Notes: a model not told the origin generated them from the sequence alone. Positions 34,110 through 43,850 are shown, counted from the first letter of the stretch. The stretch: DNA of 64,000 nucleotides from Caulobacteraceae bacterium (GCA_947475465.1 CANJLK010000010.1:1-64000); one strand, 5' to 3'. Numbers and translations: made by a program.

Positions 34110-34256
34110 GCGCCCAGCATCCGGCCAACAAGGCCGCCAGACAATCGACAGGGGTCGGATTCCTGTTTCTGGCCCGTCATGTTGCGTCGCAATATCGCCT
34201 TGCTGCGGTCGCACACGACCGCCCAGACCTCGCTCACGCGCCGGATCGACTGAACA

Positions 34257-35408
34257 TTGACCTCACCAGGCCGCCTCCGTGTCCTCGTTCTGCAAGGCGG
34301 CGGCGCGCTGGGAGCCTATCAGGCCGGCGTCTATGAAGCCCTGAACGCGGTAGGCGCCGAGCCCGACTGGATCGCCGGCATCTCCATCGGAGCCGTCAAT
34401 GCCGCCCTGATCGCCGGCAACCCCCCGGAGCTCCGCCTCTCGCGCCTGCATGAGTTCTGGGAACTGGTGACGTCGCAATGGCAACTGGGCCTGCAGACCC
34501 GCGTCGACAGCCTTCGCGGCATGCTGGGCGACGCCCAGGTCGGCTGGGTGGCGGCGACCGGAATCCCGGGCTTCTTCACCCCTCGGATTCTCTCACCCCT
34601 GCTGTTTCCGGGCGCCGGGACCGGCGACGTGAGCTTCTATGACACCACGCCGCTACGCGCGACGCTGGAGCGGCTGGTCGACTTCGACCGTATCAACTCC
34701 GGCGATGTCCGGCTGAGTGTTGGGGCGGTCAATGTGAAGACCGGCAATTTCGCCTATTTCGACAACACCCACCAGAAGATCGGGCCGGAGCACATCATGG
34801 CCTCCGGGGCCTTGCCGCCCGGCTTCCCGCCCGTGGAGATTGACGGCGATTGGTACTGGGACGGAGGGTTGGTGTCGAACACCCCTCTGGAATACGTCCT
34901 GGACGAGGAAACGGCCAAGGACCTGCTCATCTACCAGGTTGACCTTTTCAGCGCGCGTGGACCCCTGCCCCGTAGCGTGCAGGAAGCCGCCGAACGCGAA
35001 AAGGACATCCGCTTCTCCAGCCGGACGCGCCTGAACACCGACGCGCAGCTGCGCATTCACCGACTGAAGGCCAGCCTGGCCGCGCTTCTTAAGAGCCTCC
35101 CGCCCGAGCGGGCGCTCGATCCGGATATCCGGCTGCTGGACGATTTTTCGAAGGAGAATTCGATCACCGTCGTTCAGCTCATCTACCGCGACCGCGCCTA
35201 CGAAGGCGCGTTCAAGGACGCCGAATTCTCGCGCCAGACCATGTTGGATCACTGGAAGTCCGGCGTTACCGACGGCGCGCGCTACTGCGCCCACCCGGAA
35301 CACCAGGCCTACCCGCCCGCTCCAGGCGGGGCCCTGGCCATCGATCCCGGTCTCGAAGCCCAATCCCAAAGCCAAGCCAACAACTCAGCCAAGGACGCCC
35401 AGCCATGA
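34257..35408 (+). CDS. Patatin-like phospholipase with C-terminal DUF3734 region
   Basis: 383 residues. The patatin catalytic set is complete: oxyanion hole GGGALGAYQAG, nucleophile Ser43 in GISIGA and Asp202 in DGG. The C-terminal part (QVDLFSARGPLP to the end) matches the DUF3734 extension found in this subgroup. It starts with TTG at 34257; no other start fits before the oxyanion motif. Its stop overlaps the 3-hydroxybutyrate dehydrogenase ATG (ATGA). The same pairing is known as bdhA-patD in Legionella. A role in polyhydroxybutyrate or membrane-lipid turnover is inferred from that pairing. Confidence 0.85.
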   Translation: MTSPGRLRVLVLQGGGALGAYQAGVYEALNAVGAEPDWIAGISIGAVNAALIAGNPPELRLSRLHEFWELVTSQWQLGLQTRVDSLRGMLGDAQVGWVAATGIPGFFTPRILSPLLFPGAGTGDVSFYDTTPLRATLERLVDFDRINSGDVRLSVGAVNVKTGNFAYFDNTHQKIGPEHIMASGALPPGFPPVEIDGDWYWDGGLVSNTPLEYVLDEETAKDLLIYQVDLFSARGPLPRSVQEAAEREKDIRFSSRTRLNTDAQLRIHRLKASLAALLKSLPPERALDPDIRLLDDFSKENSITVVQLIYRDRAYEGAFKDAEFSRQTMLDHWKSGVTDGARYCAHPEHQAYPPAPGGALAIDPGLEAQSQSQANNSAKDAQP

Positions 35409-36190
35409 CCCTCAAGTCCAAGACCGCCGTCGTCACCGGCTCGACCAGCGGCATCGGCCTGGCTATCGCCCGCGCCCTGGCCGCGGAGGGCGCCAACATC
35501 GTCATCAACGGCTTCGGCAAGGCGCAGGACATCGAAAAGGAACGCGCCGGCATCGAGGCCGATTTCGGCGTCAGGTGCGCCTACTCGCCCGCCGACATGA
35601 CCAAGCCCGCCGACATCGCCGACATGATCGCCTTCGCCGAACAGACCTTCGGCTCGGTCGATGTCCTGGTGAACAACGCCGGCGTCCAATTCGTCTCGCC
35701 GATCGAGGACTTCCCCATCGAGAAATGGGACCAGATCATCGCCATCAACCTGACCAGCGCCTTCCACGCCATCCGCGCGGCGGTTCCGGGGATGAAGGCG
35801 CGTGGCTGGGGCAGGATCATCTCCACCGCCTCGGCCCACAGCCTGGTCGCCTCGCCGTTCAAGGCCGCCTACGTCTCCGCCAAGCACGGCCTGGCGGGCC
35901 TGACCAAGACCGTCGCGCTGGAACTGGCGACCTTCGGGATCACGGTCAACTGCGTCAGCCCCGGCTACGTCTGGACCCCTCTGGTCGAGGGCCAGATCCC
36001 CGACACCATGAAGGCCCGCGGCATGACCCGCGAGCAGGTCATGAACGACGTCCTCCTGGCCGGCCAGCCCACCAAGCAGTTCGTCACCGCCGAGGAGGTC
36101 GCCGCCACCATGGTCTTCCTCTGCAGCGACGCGGCCAAACAGATCACCGGGACCAACATCTCCGTCGACGGCGGCTGGACGGCGCAATAA
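35405..36190 (+). CDS. bdhA: D-3-hydroxybutyrate dehydrogenase (SDR)
   Basis: 261-residue short-chain dehydrogenase. It has the NAD-binding TGSTSGIGLAIA, NNAG at about 95-98, the catalytic Ser in STASAHSLVASPFKAAY and the YxxxK of YVSAKHGLAGL. The PGYVWTPLV after strand 6 and the GQPTKQFVTAEEVA loop are typical of 3-hydroxybutyrate dehydrogenase, which oxidises 3-hydroxybutyrate to acetoacetate during polyhydroxybutyrate use. It is translationally coupled to the patatin gene upstream. Confidence 0.9.
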   Translation: MTLKSKTAVVTGSTSGIGLAIARALAAEGANIVINGFGKAQDIEKERAGIEADFGVRCAYSPADMTKPADIADMIAFAEQTFGSVDVLVNNAGVQFVSPIEDFPIEKWDQIIAINLTSAFHAIRAAVPGMKARGWGRIISTASAHSLVASPFKAAYVSAKHGLAGLTKTVALELATFGITVNCVSPGYVWTPLVEGQIPDTMKARGMTREQVMNDVLLAGQPTKQFVTAEEVAATMVFLCSDAAKQITGTNISVDGGWTAQ

Positions 36191-36339
36191 GGCGGGACCC
36201 GGGCTGACGCGCTCCCCCCCGGTCCGCGCCGCGACGAAGTTAAGCTGACAGTTCCAATCGCGCTCGTTAGTCTCGCGTTCAAATATCATGGCGCCGCGGC
36301 CGGGCTGGCGTGGACACCATGAATAAGCGGGAGGGAGCC

Positions 36340-38292
36340 ATGGGTCTGGAGTCTCGCAATGGGGCGAACGACGTCCACCGTCGGGACGCTTTGAAACTCG
36401 GTGCGGCCGGCGCTGTGCTTCTAGGCGCGGGTGCGGCCGCATCCGCCAATGCAGCCCAGGCCGAGCGGGCGTCTTCCTTCGGGGTCTACAAAGGATATTC
36501 GGAGCCGAAGTACGACGGCTGGGTGCGGACGTCGCAATATGTGCCGGTGCGCGATGGCGTGCGGCTGGCAGTCGACGTCTTCCGGCCGACCATCGGGGGC
36601 CGCGTCGAGACCGCGCCGCTGCCCGTCGTCTGGACGGCCAAGCGCTATCTGCGGGCGACCATACTTCCGAGCGGCGGGTTGACGGACATGCTGACGCCCG
36701 CACCCCCGCCGGGCGTCCAGGCGGCGTCGGACCAGGGGGGGACCCCGCGCCGGTTGATCGCGCATGGCTATGTGTTGGCCTCGGCCGATATGCGCGGCAC
36801 CGGGGCGTCTTTCGGCAACTGGTCGGAGTGCAGCGATCCGGCGTCCACGAACGACTGCTTCGACATCATGGAATGGTTCGCAGCCCAGCCGTGGTGCAAC
36901 GGCAAGTGCGGGATGATCGGCGCCTCGTACGAAGGCCGGATGCAGCTCAACGCGGCGGCTTCCGGCTCGCCCCGCCTCAAGGCCATCATGCCGGAGGTGT
37001 CGCCCTACGACTGGTACGACATCGTCCATGAGGGCGGGGCCTATTCCAAGGGTTTCCAGGGCATCGAGACGATTTTCCGCGCCTGCGATGTCAACACTCC
37101 GATCGCGCCGGTGGACGACGATCCGAAGCGGATTCTGGTGGCTGAGGCCTCCAAGATCCATGACCAGGGCAACGACTACAGCGCGACCTCGGGCAGGCTT
37201 CGGTTCCGCGACAGCAAGAACGCCCACGGCGTGGCGCAGTGGATCGAGCGAAGCGGCGAGGCCATCGTGCCGCACATCGCCGCCTCGGGCGTCGCCACCT
37301 ATCACACCAGCGGGTTCTTCGCCCGCGTCGGCCTCGACCAGCTGCTGTGGTTCTCGAACCTGGCGCGCTCCAGCTCCGGCAAGCGCCACCGCATCTGGAT
37401 GGGCCCCTGGCCACAGGGCGGGGTGCAGGGCACGGGCGGCGCGGCGACCCAGACATGGACCACCGAGGCGCACCGGTTCTTCGACTATTGGCTCAAGGAC
37501 ATCGACAACGGCATCATGGACGAACCGCCGGTCGTCTACAGCGTGCAGAACTCGACGCTGGACCGCACCGGCAACACCTGGCGCACCGCGGACTCCTGGC
37601 CGATCGAGGGCGCCCGCACGGAGGACTTCTTCCTGCATCCCGGGTCGGGCGACGGCAACGGAGTCTCAGTGAACGACGGCCGCCTGGCGGCTGGCCAGGG
37701 CGCGCCGAAAAAGGAGGGCGCCGACGCGCTCACCATCGACTACAAGCTCGCCCCGCCGCAGGGCGACCATTCGCCGTTCAGCAGCAAGGCTGGCCCCGGC
37801 AAGCCGTTCAATGAGTGGGACGCGCATACCCTGACCTACACCACCGCGCCGCTGGAAAAGGACCTGGAGGTGGTCGGCCATCCCGTCCTTCGCCTCCACG
37901 TGTCGTCGAGCGGACCCGACGCCGACATCACCGTGCACATCGAGGACGTCGATCCCGCCGGCGTCTCCACCTTCGTGACCCGCCGGGCCATCCGGGTTTC
38001 CCACCGCCACACCGAGGATCCGCCCGGCTACTGGTTCGATCTCCCCTGGCATCCCCATACCGAGGCCACAGTCGCGCCGATCCCAAGCGGTAAGACGGTG
38101 GAAGTCGCCCTGGACTTCATGCCCACCGCCTACCGCTTCCGCGCAGGCCATCGCATCCGGCTCAATGTGGCGGGCTCCGACGCCGACTACATCCTCAGCG
38201 CAGGCATCGATCCGCCCAAGTCGATCAGCGTCCACCATGGCGGGGCGCACCAATCCCGACTTTCGCTGCCTGTTGCATCCAGCTCAACCTGA
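36340..38292 (+). CDS. Tat-exported CocE/NonD-type alpha/beta hydrolase
   Basis: 650 residues. A twin-arginine signal HRRDALKLG (Arg14-Arg15) is followed by a hydrophobic Ala/Gly stretch with probable cleavage after ANA or AQA near 38-41. The catalytic domain is of the X-Pro dipeptidyl-peptidase/cocaine esterase type, with nucleophile Ser196 in IGASYEGRM and the preceding DMRGTGAS. A C-terminal jelly-roll region contains VTRRAIRVSHR. I prefer the ATG at 36340 because GGGAGGGAG lies directly upstream; earlier in-frame starts exist at 36310 and 36319. It is probably a periplasmic esterase or acylpeptidase; the substrate is unknown. Confidence 0.82.
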   Translation: MGLESRNGANDVHRRDALKLGAAGAVLLGAGAAASANAAQAERASSFGVYKGYSEPKYDGWVRTSQYVPVRDGVRLAVDVFRPTIGGRVETAPLPVVWTAKRYLRATILPSGGLTDMLTPAPPPGVQAASDQGGTPRRLIAHGYVLASADMRGTGASFGNWSECSDPASTNDCFDIMEWFAAQPWCNGKCGMIGASYEGRMQLNAAASGSPRLKAIMPEVSPYDWYDIVHEGGAYSKGFQGIETIFRACDVNTPIAPVDDDPKRILVAEASKIHDQGNDYSATSGRLRFRDSKNAHGVAQWIERSGEAIVPHIAASGVATYHTSGFFARVGLDQLLWFSNLARSSSGKRHRIWMGPWPQGGVQGTGGAATQTWTTEAHRFFDYWLKDIDNGIMDEPPVVYSVQNSTLDRTGNTWRTADSWPIEGARTEDFFLHPGSGDGNGVSVNDGRLAAGQGAPKKEGADALTIDYKLAPPQGDHSPFSSKAGPGKPFNEWDAHTLTYTTAPLEKDLEVVGHPVLRLHVSSSGPDADITVHIEDVDPAGVSTFVTRRAIRVSHRHTEDPPGYWFDLPWHPHTEATVAPIPSGKTVEVALDFMPTAYRFRAGHRIRLNVAGSDADYILSAGIDPPKSISVHHGGAHQSRLSLPVASSST

Positions 38293-38459
38293 GCCATCTT
38301 GCGGCGACCATGGTCGGGATCTGGAGGCGTGGTGCAAGGCCCCTTCGCCCACGGCAAGCGGCGGCTGGACCGCTCAACAGGGGCCGCCGCCGGCGGTCGC
38401 CCTTCCGCCAGGCCGCGCCGCCAACTATCCTGTGAAACCCTGGCGTGGAGGGTTACGGC

Positions 38460-38990
38460 TTGGCGAAGCTCGTCTTTGGAATGAACGTCTCGCTCGACGG
38501 CTTCGTCGATCACATGGAATTCGGGCCCAGCCCGGTCCTCTTTCGCCACTTCGTCGAGCAGGCGCGGGGCCTGACGGGCAGTCTCTACGGCCGGCGCCTC
38601 TACGAAATCATGAGCTATTGGGATGAAGATGACCCCGGCTGGGGCGCGCCGGAACGCGAATTCGCGGCCGGCTGGCGGCGCCAGCACAAGTGGGTCGCAT
38701 CACACACCCTGACGTCCGTCAGCCCCAACGCCACCCTCATCGAGGGCGACCTCGAGACGGCGGTCCGGGCGCTGAAGGCGGAGCAGCCCGGAGAGATCGA
38801 AGCCGGGGGACCGAACCTGGCGCGAACCCTCACCGAACTGGGCCTGATCGACGAGTACTGGATTTACCTTCACCCCGTCGTGCTTGGCAAAGGTGCGCCG
38901 TTCTTCGCCGGCCCCCGCCCGCCGCTGCGCCTTGCAGCCAACGAGCTGATCGACGAGAACATCCTAAAGCTGACCTACGTGTCGGCCTGA
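38460..38990 (+). CDS. RibD C-terminal/dihydrofolate reductase-like protein
   Basis: 176 residues of the RibD_C fold, a NADPH-dependent reductase family related to DHFR. Landmarks are FGMNVSLDGFVDH at the start, LYGRRLYEIMSYW and the nucleotide-binding EAGGPNLARTL, then LHPVVLGKGAPFF. Stand-alone members are common and mostly uncharacterised; this is not the bifunctional riboflavin enzyme RibD. I take the TTG at 38460, eight bases after GGAGGG; a GTG five codons upstream is the alternative. The 167 bases before it hold nothing I recognise. Confidence 0.8.
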   Translation: MAKLVFGMNVSLDGFVDHMEFGPSPVLFRHFVEQARGLTGSLYGRRLYEIMSYWDEDDPGWGAPEREFAAGWRRQHKWVASHTLTSVSPNATLIEGDLETAVRALKAEQPGEIEAGGPNLARTLTELGLIDEYWIYLHPVVLGKGAPFFAGPRPPLRLAANELIDENILKLTYVSA

Positions 38991-39038
38991 GCCGTCAGGC
39001 TGAGGCCGCAAGGCGACAAGGACCCCGGGGAGAACCAG

Positions 39039-39776
39039 ATGAGCCAGGAACAGGTCACCCTTCAAGCCCCTGACGGCCCATGCAAAGCCTATGTCCTCAC
39101 CCCGGGGGGTGCTGGGCCCTGGCCCGCTGTGATCTTTTACATGGACGCCTTCGGCCTGCGGCCCGGCATGGTCCAGATGGCCACCCACATAGCCAGCCAG
39201 GGCTACGTCGTCCTGCTGCCCGATCTTTACTATCGCTATGGCGCCTACGGCCCCTTCGAGCCCAAGGAGGTCATGAAGGGCGACTTCCGCGCCGTCATCG
39301 GCCCGATGATGGGCAGCACCAACAACCACAAGGCCGCCGAGGACACCGGCGCCTTCATCGCCTACCTCGACAGCCGTCCTGACGTATCGGAGGCCAAGAT
39401 CGGGACCGTCGGCTTCTGCATGGGCGGCGGCATGGCGCTCAGCGCCGCGGCCTACTATCCGGACCGCATCGGGGCCGCGGCCAGCTTCCACGGCGGCAAC
39501 CTGGCCAGCGACCTGCCCGTCAGCCCGCACCTGCTGCTCGATAAGATGAAAGCCGAGCTCTACATCGGCGTCGCCGACAACGACGCCAGCTATCCGCCGG
39601 AAATGGGCGTGCGGTTCGAGGCCGCCGCCAAGGACGCGGGCGTCACCTACCGGAGCGAACTCTACGCGGGCAAGGCGCACGGCTGGATGAAACCCGACAT
39701 GCCGGTCTACGACGCCCCGGCCGCCGAACGCGGCTGGACCGAGCTGTTCGCCCTCTACGGCCGCGCGCTCGTCTAG
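39039..39776 (+). CDS. Dienelactone hydrolase-family protein
   Basis: 245-residue alpha/beta hydrolase of the dienelactone hydrolase family. The nucleophile is Cys127 in VGFCMGGGMAL, with an Asp in VADNDASYPP and His in KAHGWM. The N-terminal VTLQAPDGPCKAYV is typical. Family members open the lactone in chlorocatechol breakdown, but many stand-alone copies act on other esters. No aromatic ring-cleavage genes are adjacent, so the specific reaction is open. It is probably cytosolic. Confidence 0.86.
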   Translation: MSQEQVTLQAPDGPCKAYVLTPGGAGPWPAVIFYMDAFGLRPGMVQMATHIASQGYVVLLPDLYYRYGAYGPFEPKEVMKGDFRAVIGPMMGSTNNHKAAEDTGAFIAYLDSRPDVSEAKIGTVGFCMGGGMALSAAAYYPDRIGAAASFHGGNLASDLPVSPHLLLDKMKAELYIGVADNDASYPPEMGVRFEAAAKDAGVTYRSELYAGKAHGWMKPDMPVYDAPAAERGWTELFALYGRALV

Positions 39777-39816
39777 AGACGGTCCATCCGGCCAACTTCG
39801 CCCCGACGCCCCAATG

Positions 39817-40398
39817 CTATTCCGGCGCGCGGCCCAGGCCCACGATTTCACCGCTGGCCAATACATGGCCCTTCATCGCCGCCATCATGGCGGAGGGTTC
39901 CTCGCCGGGATCGGCCAGCACCTTGTCCAGCGCGAAGACCTGGAAGTGATAGTGGTGCTTCGGCCCCGGCGGCGTGCGCGGGCCCAGATAGGCGTGGGCC
40001 GCGCCCTTGAAGCTCGGGCCATAGGCGGCGCCGGCCGGCGGCTCCGTCATGCCGGCATCCAGGCTGGTGATGGTCGGCGGCGCCTTCAGCAGGGTCCAGT
40101 GCACCAGGGGCCCGCTTGGGCGATGGACATCGGTATCCTGCATGATCACCGCGTAGGATTTCGTCGCGGCCGGACCCTTGCTCCAGGCTAGGCCCGGAAA
40201 GCTGTTGGCGCGGTACTGGGTGTTCTCAAACGGGATGTCGCCGTCGGCGCCGAAGGCCGGCGAGGTCACGACAAGTGGCTTGGCGATCGCGGGCTTCAAA
40301 AGGCCGATCGCCGGGCCGATGGCGGCCTGAGCCCAGCCCACGCCTGGGCATGCGACGGCGATCAGGGTGGCGGCAAGCGCCATAGCGGGGGTTTTCAT
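39817..40398 (-). CDS. PEBP (YbhB/YbcL)-family protein with signal peptide
   Basis: 193 residues. An N-terminal signal peptide ([23 protein letters not shown]) probably ends at the Ala before QAA, near residue 23. A phosphatidylethanolamine-binding protein fold follows, with the conserved ligand-pocket motifs [15 protein letters not shown] and [20 protein letters not shown]. Bacterial members are structural relatives of Raf kinase inhibitor protein without a known task. It is divergent from trpG and convergent with the dienelactone hydrolase gene, separated by 40 bases. Confidence 0.85.
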   Translation of the reverse strand: MKTPAMALAATLIAVACPGVGWAQAAIGPAIGLLKPAIAKPLVVTSPAFGADGDIPFENTQYRANSFPGLAWSKGPAATKSYAVIMQDTDVHRPSGPLVHWTLLKAPPTITSLDAGMTEPPAGAAYGPSFKGAAHAYLGPRTPPGPKHHYHFQVFALDKVLADPGEEPSAMMAAMKGHVLASGEIVGLGRAPE

Positions 40399-40505
40399 CG
40401 CAAGGTCTCATGGCTGGCTGGATGGGCCCATACAGTCTACGCCACCCGCACCCCCTTGCCAGACCCCGTGGCCAACACCGATATAGGCCCCGACGAGGGG
40501 CCCCC

Positions 40506-41096
40506 ATGATCCTGGTGATCGATAACTACGACAGCTTCACCTACAACCTGGTTCACTACCTCAATGAACTGGGCGCGGAGACGGTCGTCGTGCGCAACGA
40601 TGCGCTGAGCGTCGGCGAGGCGCTCCGGCTGAAACCGCAGGGCGTATTGCTGTCGCCGGGCCCCAAGACACCCAACGAGGCAGGCATCTGCCTGGCCCTG
40701 CTCGCAGCCGCCCCCGCCGACCTGCCGATCTTCGGCGTTTGCCTGGGCCACCAGGCCATCGGCCAGGCCTATGGCGGCGAGGTGATCCACGCCAAGGCCC
40801 TGATGCATGGCAAGACCAGCCAGATCCATCACAGCGGCAAGGGCGTGTTCGCCGGGCTGAAGAACCCCTTCACGGCCACGCGCTATCACAGCCTGTCGGT
40901 GGAAAAGGAGCACCTTCCAGCCGAGCTCGAGGTGACTGCCTGGACCGAGGATGGCGAGATCATGGGCGTCCAGCACAGGACCCGGCCAGTGCATGGGGTG
41001 CAGTTCCACCCGGAATCCATCGCCACCGAATGCGGCCACGAGCTGTTGGCCAACTTCCTCGACATCGCCGGCGTAAAGCGCCTGGCCGACGCCTGA
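40506..41096 (+). CDS. trpG: Anthranilate synthase component II (glutaminase)
   Basis: 196-residue class I glutamine amidotransferase that feeds ammonia to TrpE. The start [19 protein letters not shown] is diagnostic. The nucleophile Cys lies in [15 protein letters not shown] and the His/Glu dyad in GVQFHPESI. The ATG at 40506 gives the standard length. It heads trpG-trpD-trpC with six bases to trpD, so this second trp operon is separate from trpE at 29690. Members of this group can also act as PabA for folate synthesis. Confidence 0.95.
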   Translation: MILVIDNYDSFTYNLVHYLNELGAETVVVRNDALSVGEALRLKPQGVLLSPGPKTPNEAGICLALLAAAPADLPIFGVCLGHQAIGQAYGGEVIHAKALMHGKTSQIHHSGKGVFAGLKNPFTATRYHSLSVEKEHLPAELEVTAWTEDGEIMGVQHRTRPVHGVQFHPESIATECGHELLANFLDIAGVKRLADA

Positions 41097-41102
41097 CGCC
41101 CC

Positions 41103-42116
41103 GTGTCTGAAGCCTTCAAGCCGCTTCTCGGCCTCCTGGCGGACGGCGGGACCTTGTCGGGCGAGACCGCCGACGAGTTCTTCGCCGCCTGCCTGCGCGG
41201 CGAACCCAGCCCCGCCCAGGTCGGCGCGGCGCTGACCGCCATGCGCATGCGCGGCGAGACCCTGGGCGAGATCGTCGCCTGCGCGCGAGCCATGCGCGCC
41301 GCCGCGATCCGGCTGCAGCCGCCCTACCCCACGATCGATGTTTGCGGCACAGGCGGCGACGGCCTTCACACCTTGAACATCTCCACCGCCGTGGGCTTCG
41401 TGGCCGCCGGCGGCGGCCTCAAGGTCGCCAAGCACGGCAATCGCGCCCTCTCCTCGAAGTCGGGCGCGGCCGACGTCCTCACCGAGCTGGGCGTGGACGT
41501 CAGCGCCCCGGCGGCGAAACAGCTCAAGGCCCTCGACGAGGCCGGCATCTGCTTCCTCTTCGCGCAGGCCCACCACGGGGCCATGCGCCACGTGTCGCCG
41601 ATCCGCGCCGAGCTCGGCTTCCGGACCATCTTCAACCTGCTGGGCCCCCTGACAAATCCCGCCGGCGCCCAGCGCCAGGTGGTCGGCGTCTATGCCGAGC
41701 GCTGGGTCGAACGGCTGGCTGAAGCCCTGGCGATCCTGGGCTCCGAGCGGGCCTGGGTGGTCAATGGCCAGGGGCTCGACGAGATGACCACGACCGGCGA
41801 GACGAGCGTCGCCGAGGTCCGCGATGGCCAGGTGCGCCTGTTCACCGTGACCCCGGAAGCGGTCGGCCTGCCCCGCGCCGCCCTGGCGGACCTGACGGGC
41901 GGAACCCCCGAACAGAACGCCCAGGCGCTGCGCCGCCTGCTGGCCGGCGAGACGGGCCCCTACCGCGACATCGTCCTGCTCAACACCGCCGCGGCCTTCC
42001 TGGTGGCGGACAAGGTCGAGACCCTGCAGGACGGCGTCCGTCTGGCCGGGGCGGTGATCGACGACGGCCGGGCCCAGGCTTCCCTCGACAAGCTGGTGGA
42101 GGTCGCGGGCCTATGA
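41103..42116 (+). CDS. trpD: Anthranilate phosphoribosyltransferase
   Basis: Second step of tryptophan synthesis: joins anthranilate and PRPP. The 337 residues carry the PRPP-binding [16 protein letters not shown] and the anthranilate-site [21 protein letters not shown], then [20 protein letters not shown]. It starts with GTG at 41103 and its stop overlaps the trpC ATG (ATGA). No fusion with trpG is present, unlike in enterobacteria. Confidence 0.96.
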   Translation: MSEAFKPLLGLLADGGTLSGETADEFFAACLRGEPSPAQVGAALTAMRMRGETLGEIVACARAMRAAAIRLQPPYPTIDVCGTGGDGLHTLNISTAVGFVAAGGGLKVAKHGNRALSSKSGAADVLTELGVDVSAPAAKQLKALDEAGICFLFAQAHHGAMRHVSPIRAELGFRTIFNLLGPLTNPAGAQRQVVGVYAERWVERLAEALAILGSERAWVVNGQGLDEMTTTGETSVAEVRDGQVRLFTVTPEAVGLPRAALADLTGGTPEQNAQALRRLLAGETGPYRDIVLLNTAAAFLVADKVETLQDGVRLAGAVIDDGRAQASLDKLVEVAGL

Positions 42117-42907
42117 GTGACGTCCTGGCGGGGATCGCGGCCTACAAGCGCGAAGAGGTGGCCCAGCGAAAGGCCGCCCGGCCGCTCGCGCAGGTCGAAG
42201 CCGCCGCACGCGAGGCCTCCGAGCCCCGCGGCTTTCGCGCCGCCCTGGAGCGCGCGCACCGCCCGGGACGCCTGGCCCTGATCGCCGAGATCAAGAAGGC
42301 CTCGCCGTCCAAGGGGCTGATCCGCGCGGATTTCGACCCGCCGGCGCTCGCCCGCGCCTATGAGGACGGGGGTGCGGCCTGCCTCTCCGTGCTCACGGAC
42401 GGACCAAGCTTCCAGGGCGGCGACGACTATCTGGTGGTGGCCCGCATGGCGGTGGGCCTGCCCTGCCTGCGAAAGGAGTTCCTGGTCGATCCCTGGCAGG
42501 TCGCTGAAAGCCGCGCCCTGGGCGCTGATGCGATCCTGGTGATCATGGCCATGGTCGACGACACCTTGGCCTCCGACCTCATGGAAGCTGCCGAAGCCCA
42601 CGGCATGGACGCCCTGGTCGAGGTCCATGACGAGGCCGAGCTGGCCCGGGCGGCGGCGCTCAAGGCCCGGCTGATCGGGGTCAATAACCGCGACCTGAGG
42701 ACCTTCGTCACCGACCTGGCGGTCACCGAGCGGCTCGCGGCGCTGGCTCCGCCCGGCGCCCTGCTGGTCACCGAGAGCGGCATCGCCACCGCCGCCGACG
42801 CCGCCCGACTGGAAGGCTGCGGCGCGGGCGCCATGCTGGTCGGCGAAAGCCTCATGCGCCAGACCGACGTCGCCAAGGCGACTCGCCTGCTGCTTGGCGA
42901 CGCCTGA
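42113..42907 (+). CDS. trpC: Indole-3-glycerol phosphate synthase
   Basis: 264-residue TIM-barrel enzyme of the fourth tryptophan step. Motifs present are [16 protein letters not shown] near the N-terminus, [39 protein letters not shown] and [11 protein letters not shown] near the phosphate site. It is monofunctional (no trpF domain). It is translationally coupled to trpD. lexA follows 135 bases downstream on the same strand under its own SOS control. Confidence 0.96.
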   Translation: MSDVLAGIAAYKREEVAQRKAARPLAQVEAAAREASEPRGFRAALERAHRPGRLALIAEIKKASPSKGLIRADFDPPALARAYEDGGAACLSVLTDGPSFQGGDDYLVVARMAVGLPCLRKEFLVDPWQVAESRALGADAILVIMAMVDDTLASDLMEAAEAHGMDALVEVHDEAELARAAALKARLIGVNNRDLRTFVTDLAVTERLAALAPPGALLVTESGIATAADAARLEGCGAGAMLVGESLMRQTDVAKATRLLLGDA

Positions 42908-42974
42908 GTCGGGCGACAGGCTCCGAAAACCGCTGATTTTTCAGAGGCCCGGGGCGTAACTTGACATTAACCCG

Positions 42975-42989
42975 GAACACCTAGAGAAC
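42975..42989. promoter_or_regulatory. LexA box GAAC-N7-GAAC upstream of lexA
   Basis: GAAC ACCTAGA GAAC is a perfect match to the direct-repeat SOS box of alphaproteobacteria (GTTC-N7-GTTC on the other strand). It lies 53 bases before the lexA ATG. A TTGACA at 42961-42966 could be the -35 element, which would put the box over the spacer and -10 region, as expected for autorepression. Confidence 0.82.
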
Positions 42990-43003
42990 ATCGGACAACG
43001 TTT

Positions 43004-43029
43004 GCGCTTTGTTCTCAGGCGCTTTGTTC
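43004..43029 (+). repeat. Direct repeat of 11 bp in the lexA leader
   Basis: GCGCTTTGTTC occurs at 43004-43014 and again, exactly, at 43019-43029, a 15-base period. Each copy ends in GTTC, giving GTTC-N11-GTTC, which is not the N7 spacing of a LexA box. It sits between the SOS box and the start codon, ending 13 bases before the ATG. Confidence 0.6.
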
Positions 43030-43042
43030 GAGGTTTCTGGCG

Positions 43043-43732
43043 ATGCTCACTCGCAAACAGCACGAATTGCTCATGTTCATCCATGAGCGGATCAAGGAAA
43101 GCGGCGTCTCGCCCTCCTTCGATGAAATGAAGGAAGCCCTGGACCTGGCTTCCAAGTCGGGGATCCATCGGCTCATCACCGCCCTTGAGGAGCGCGGCTT
43201 CCTGCGCCGGCTGCCCCACCGGGCCCGGGCGCTGGAAGTGGTCAAGCTTCCGCAACAGGCCACCGCCGCCGCCCCGCCCAAGGGCCGCGCGCCTTTCAAG
43301 CCGCAGTTGGTGGACGGCGGCCCCGCCCAGCCGGCCGCCGCCAACGACACCCGCGACCTGCCGATCCTGGGCAAGATCGCCGCCGGCACGCCGATCGAGG
43401 CTATCCAGCAGGAACGCGACCGCATCCCAGTGCCCGAATCCATGTTGGGCGCGGGCGAACACTTCGTCCTCGAGATCCAGGGAGACTCGATGATCAACGC
43501 CGGCATCCTGGACGGTGACTTCGTCGTCATCCGCCGCGGCGACACCGCCACCTCCGGCGACATCGTCGTGGCCCTGATCCAGGGCGAGGAAGCCACCCTC
43601 AAGCGCCTGCGCCGCAAGGGCGCCTCGATCGCCCTTGAGGCCGCCAACCCGGCCTACGAGACACGCATTTTCGGTCCCGACCAAGTCGCCGTGCAAGGCA
43701 AGCTTGTCGGTCTGATCCGCCGGTACCACTGA
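43043..43732 (+). CDS. lexA: LexA SOS repressor/autoprotease
   Basis: 229 residues. The N-terminal winged helix (1-65) starts [22 protein letters not shown] long Ala/Pro hinge follows. The self-cleavage bond is Ala114-Gly115 in [11 protein letters not shown], with the catalytic Ser149 in IQGDSMI and Lys187 in ATLKRLRR. RecA filaments trigger cleavage after DNA damage. A matching SOS box lies upstream, so it represses itself. It is flanked by trpC and a small lipoprotein gene. Confidence 0.97.
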   Translation: MLTRKQHELLMFIHERIKESGVSPSFDEMKEALDLASKSGIHRLITALEERGFLRRLPHRARALEVVKLPQQATAAAPPKGRAPFKPQLVDGGPAQPAAANDTRDLPILGKIAAGTPIEAIQQERDRIPVPESMLGAGEHFVLEIQGDSMINAGILDGDFVVIRRGDTATSGDIVVALIQGEEATLKRLRRKGASIALEAANPAYETRIFGPDQVAVQGKLVGLIRRYH

Positions 43733-43850
43733 CTTCGCGCAACCTGAGCCGCAGCTGCGCGTTGTGCGCATCGGGCTTGGGCGTGAACTCTTAGGAACGC
43801 TCGGCCCTGGAAGACCCCGACATCTCGTGGGTCACAGGGAGAGATCAGAC

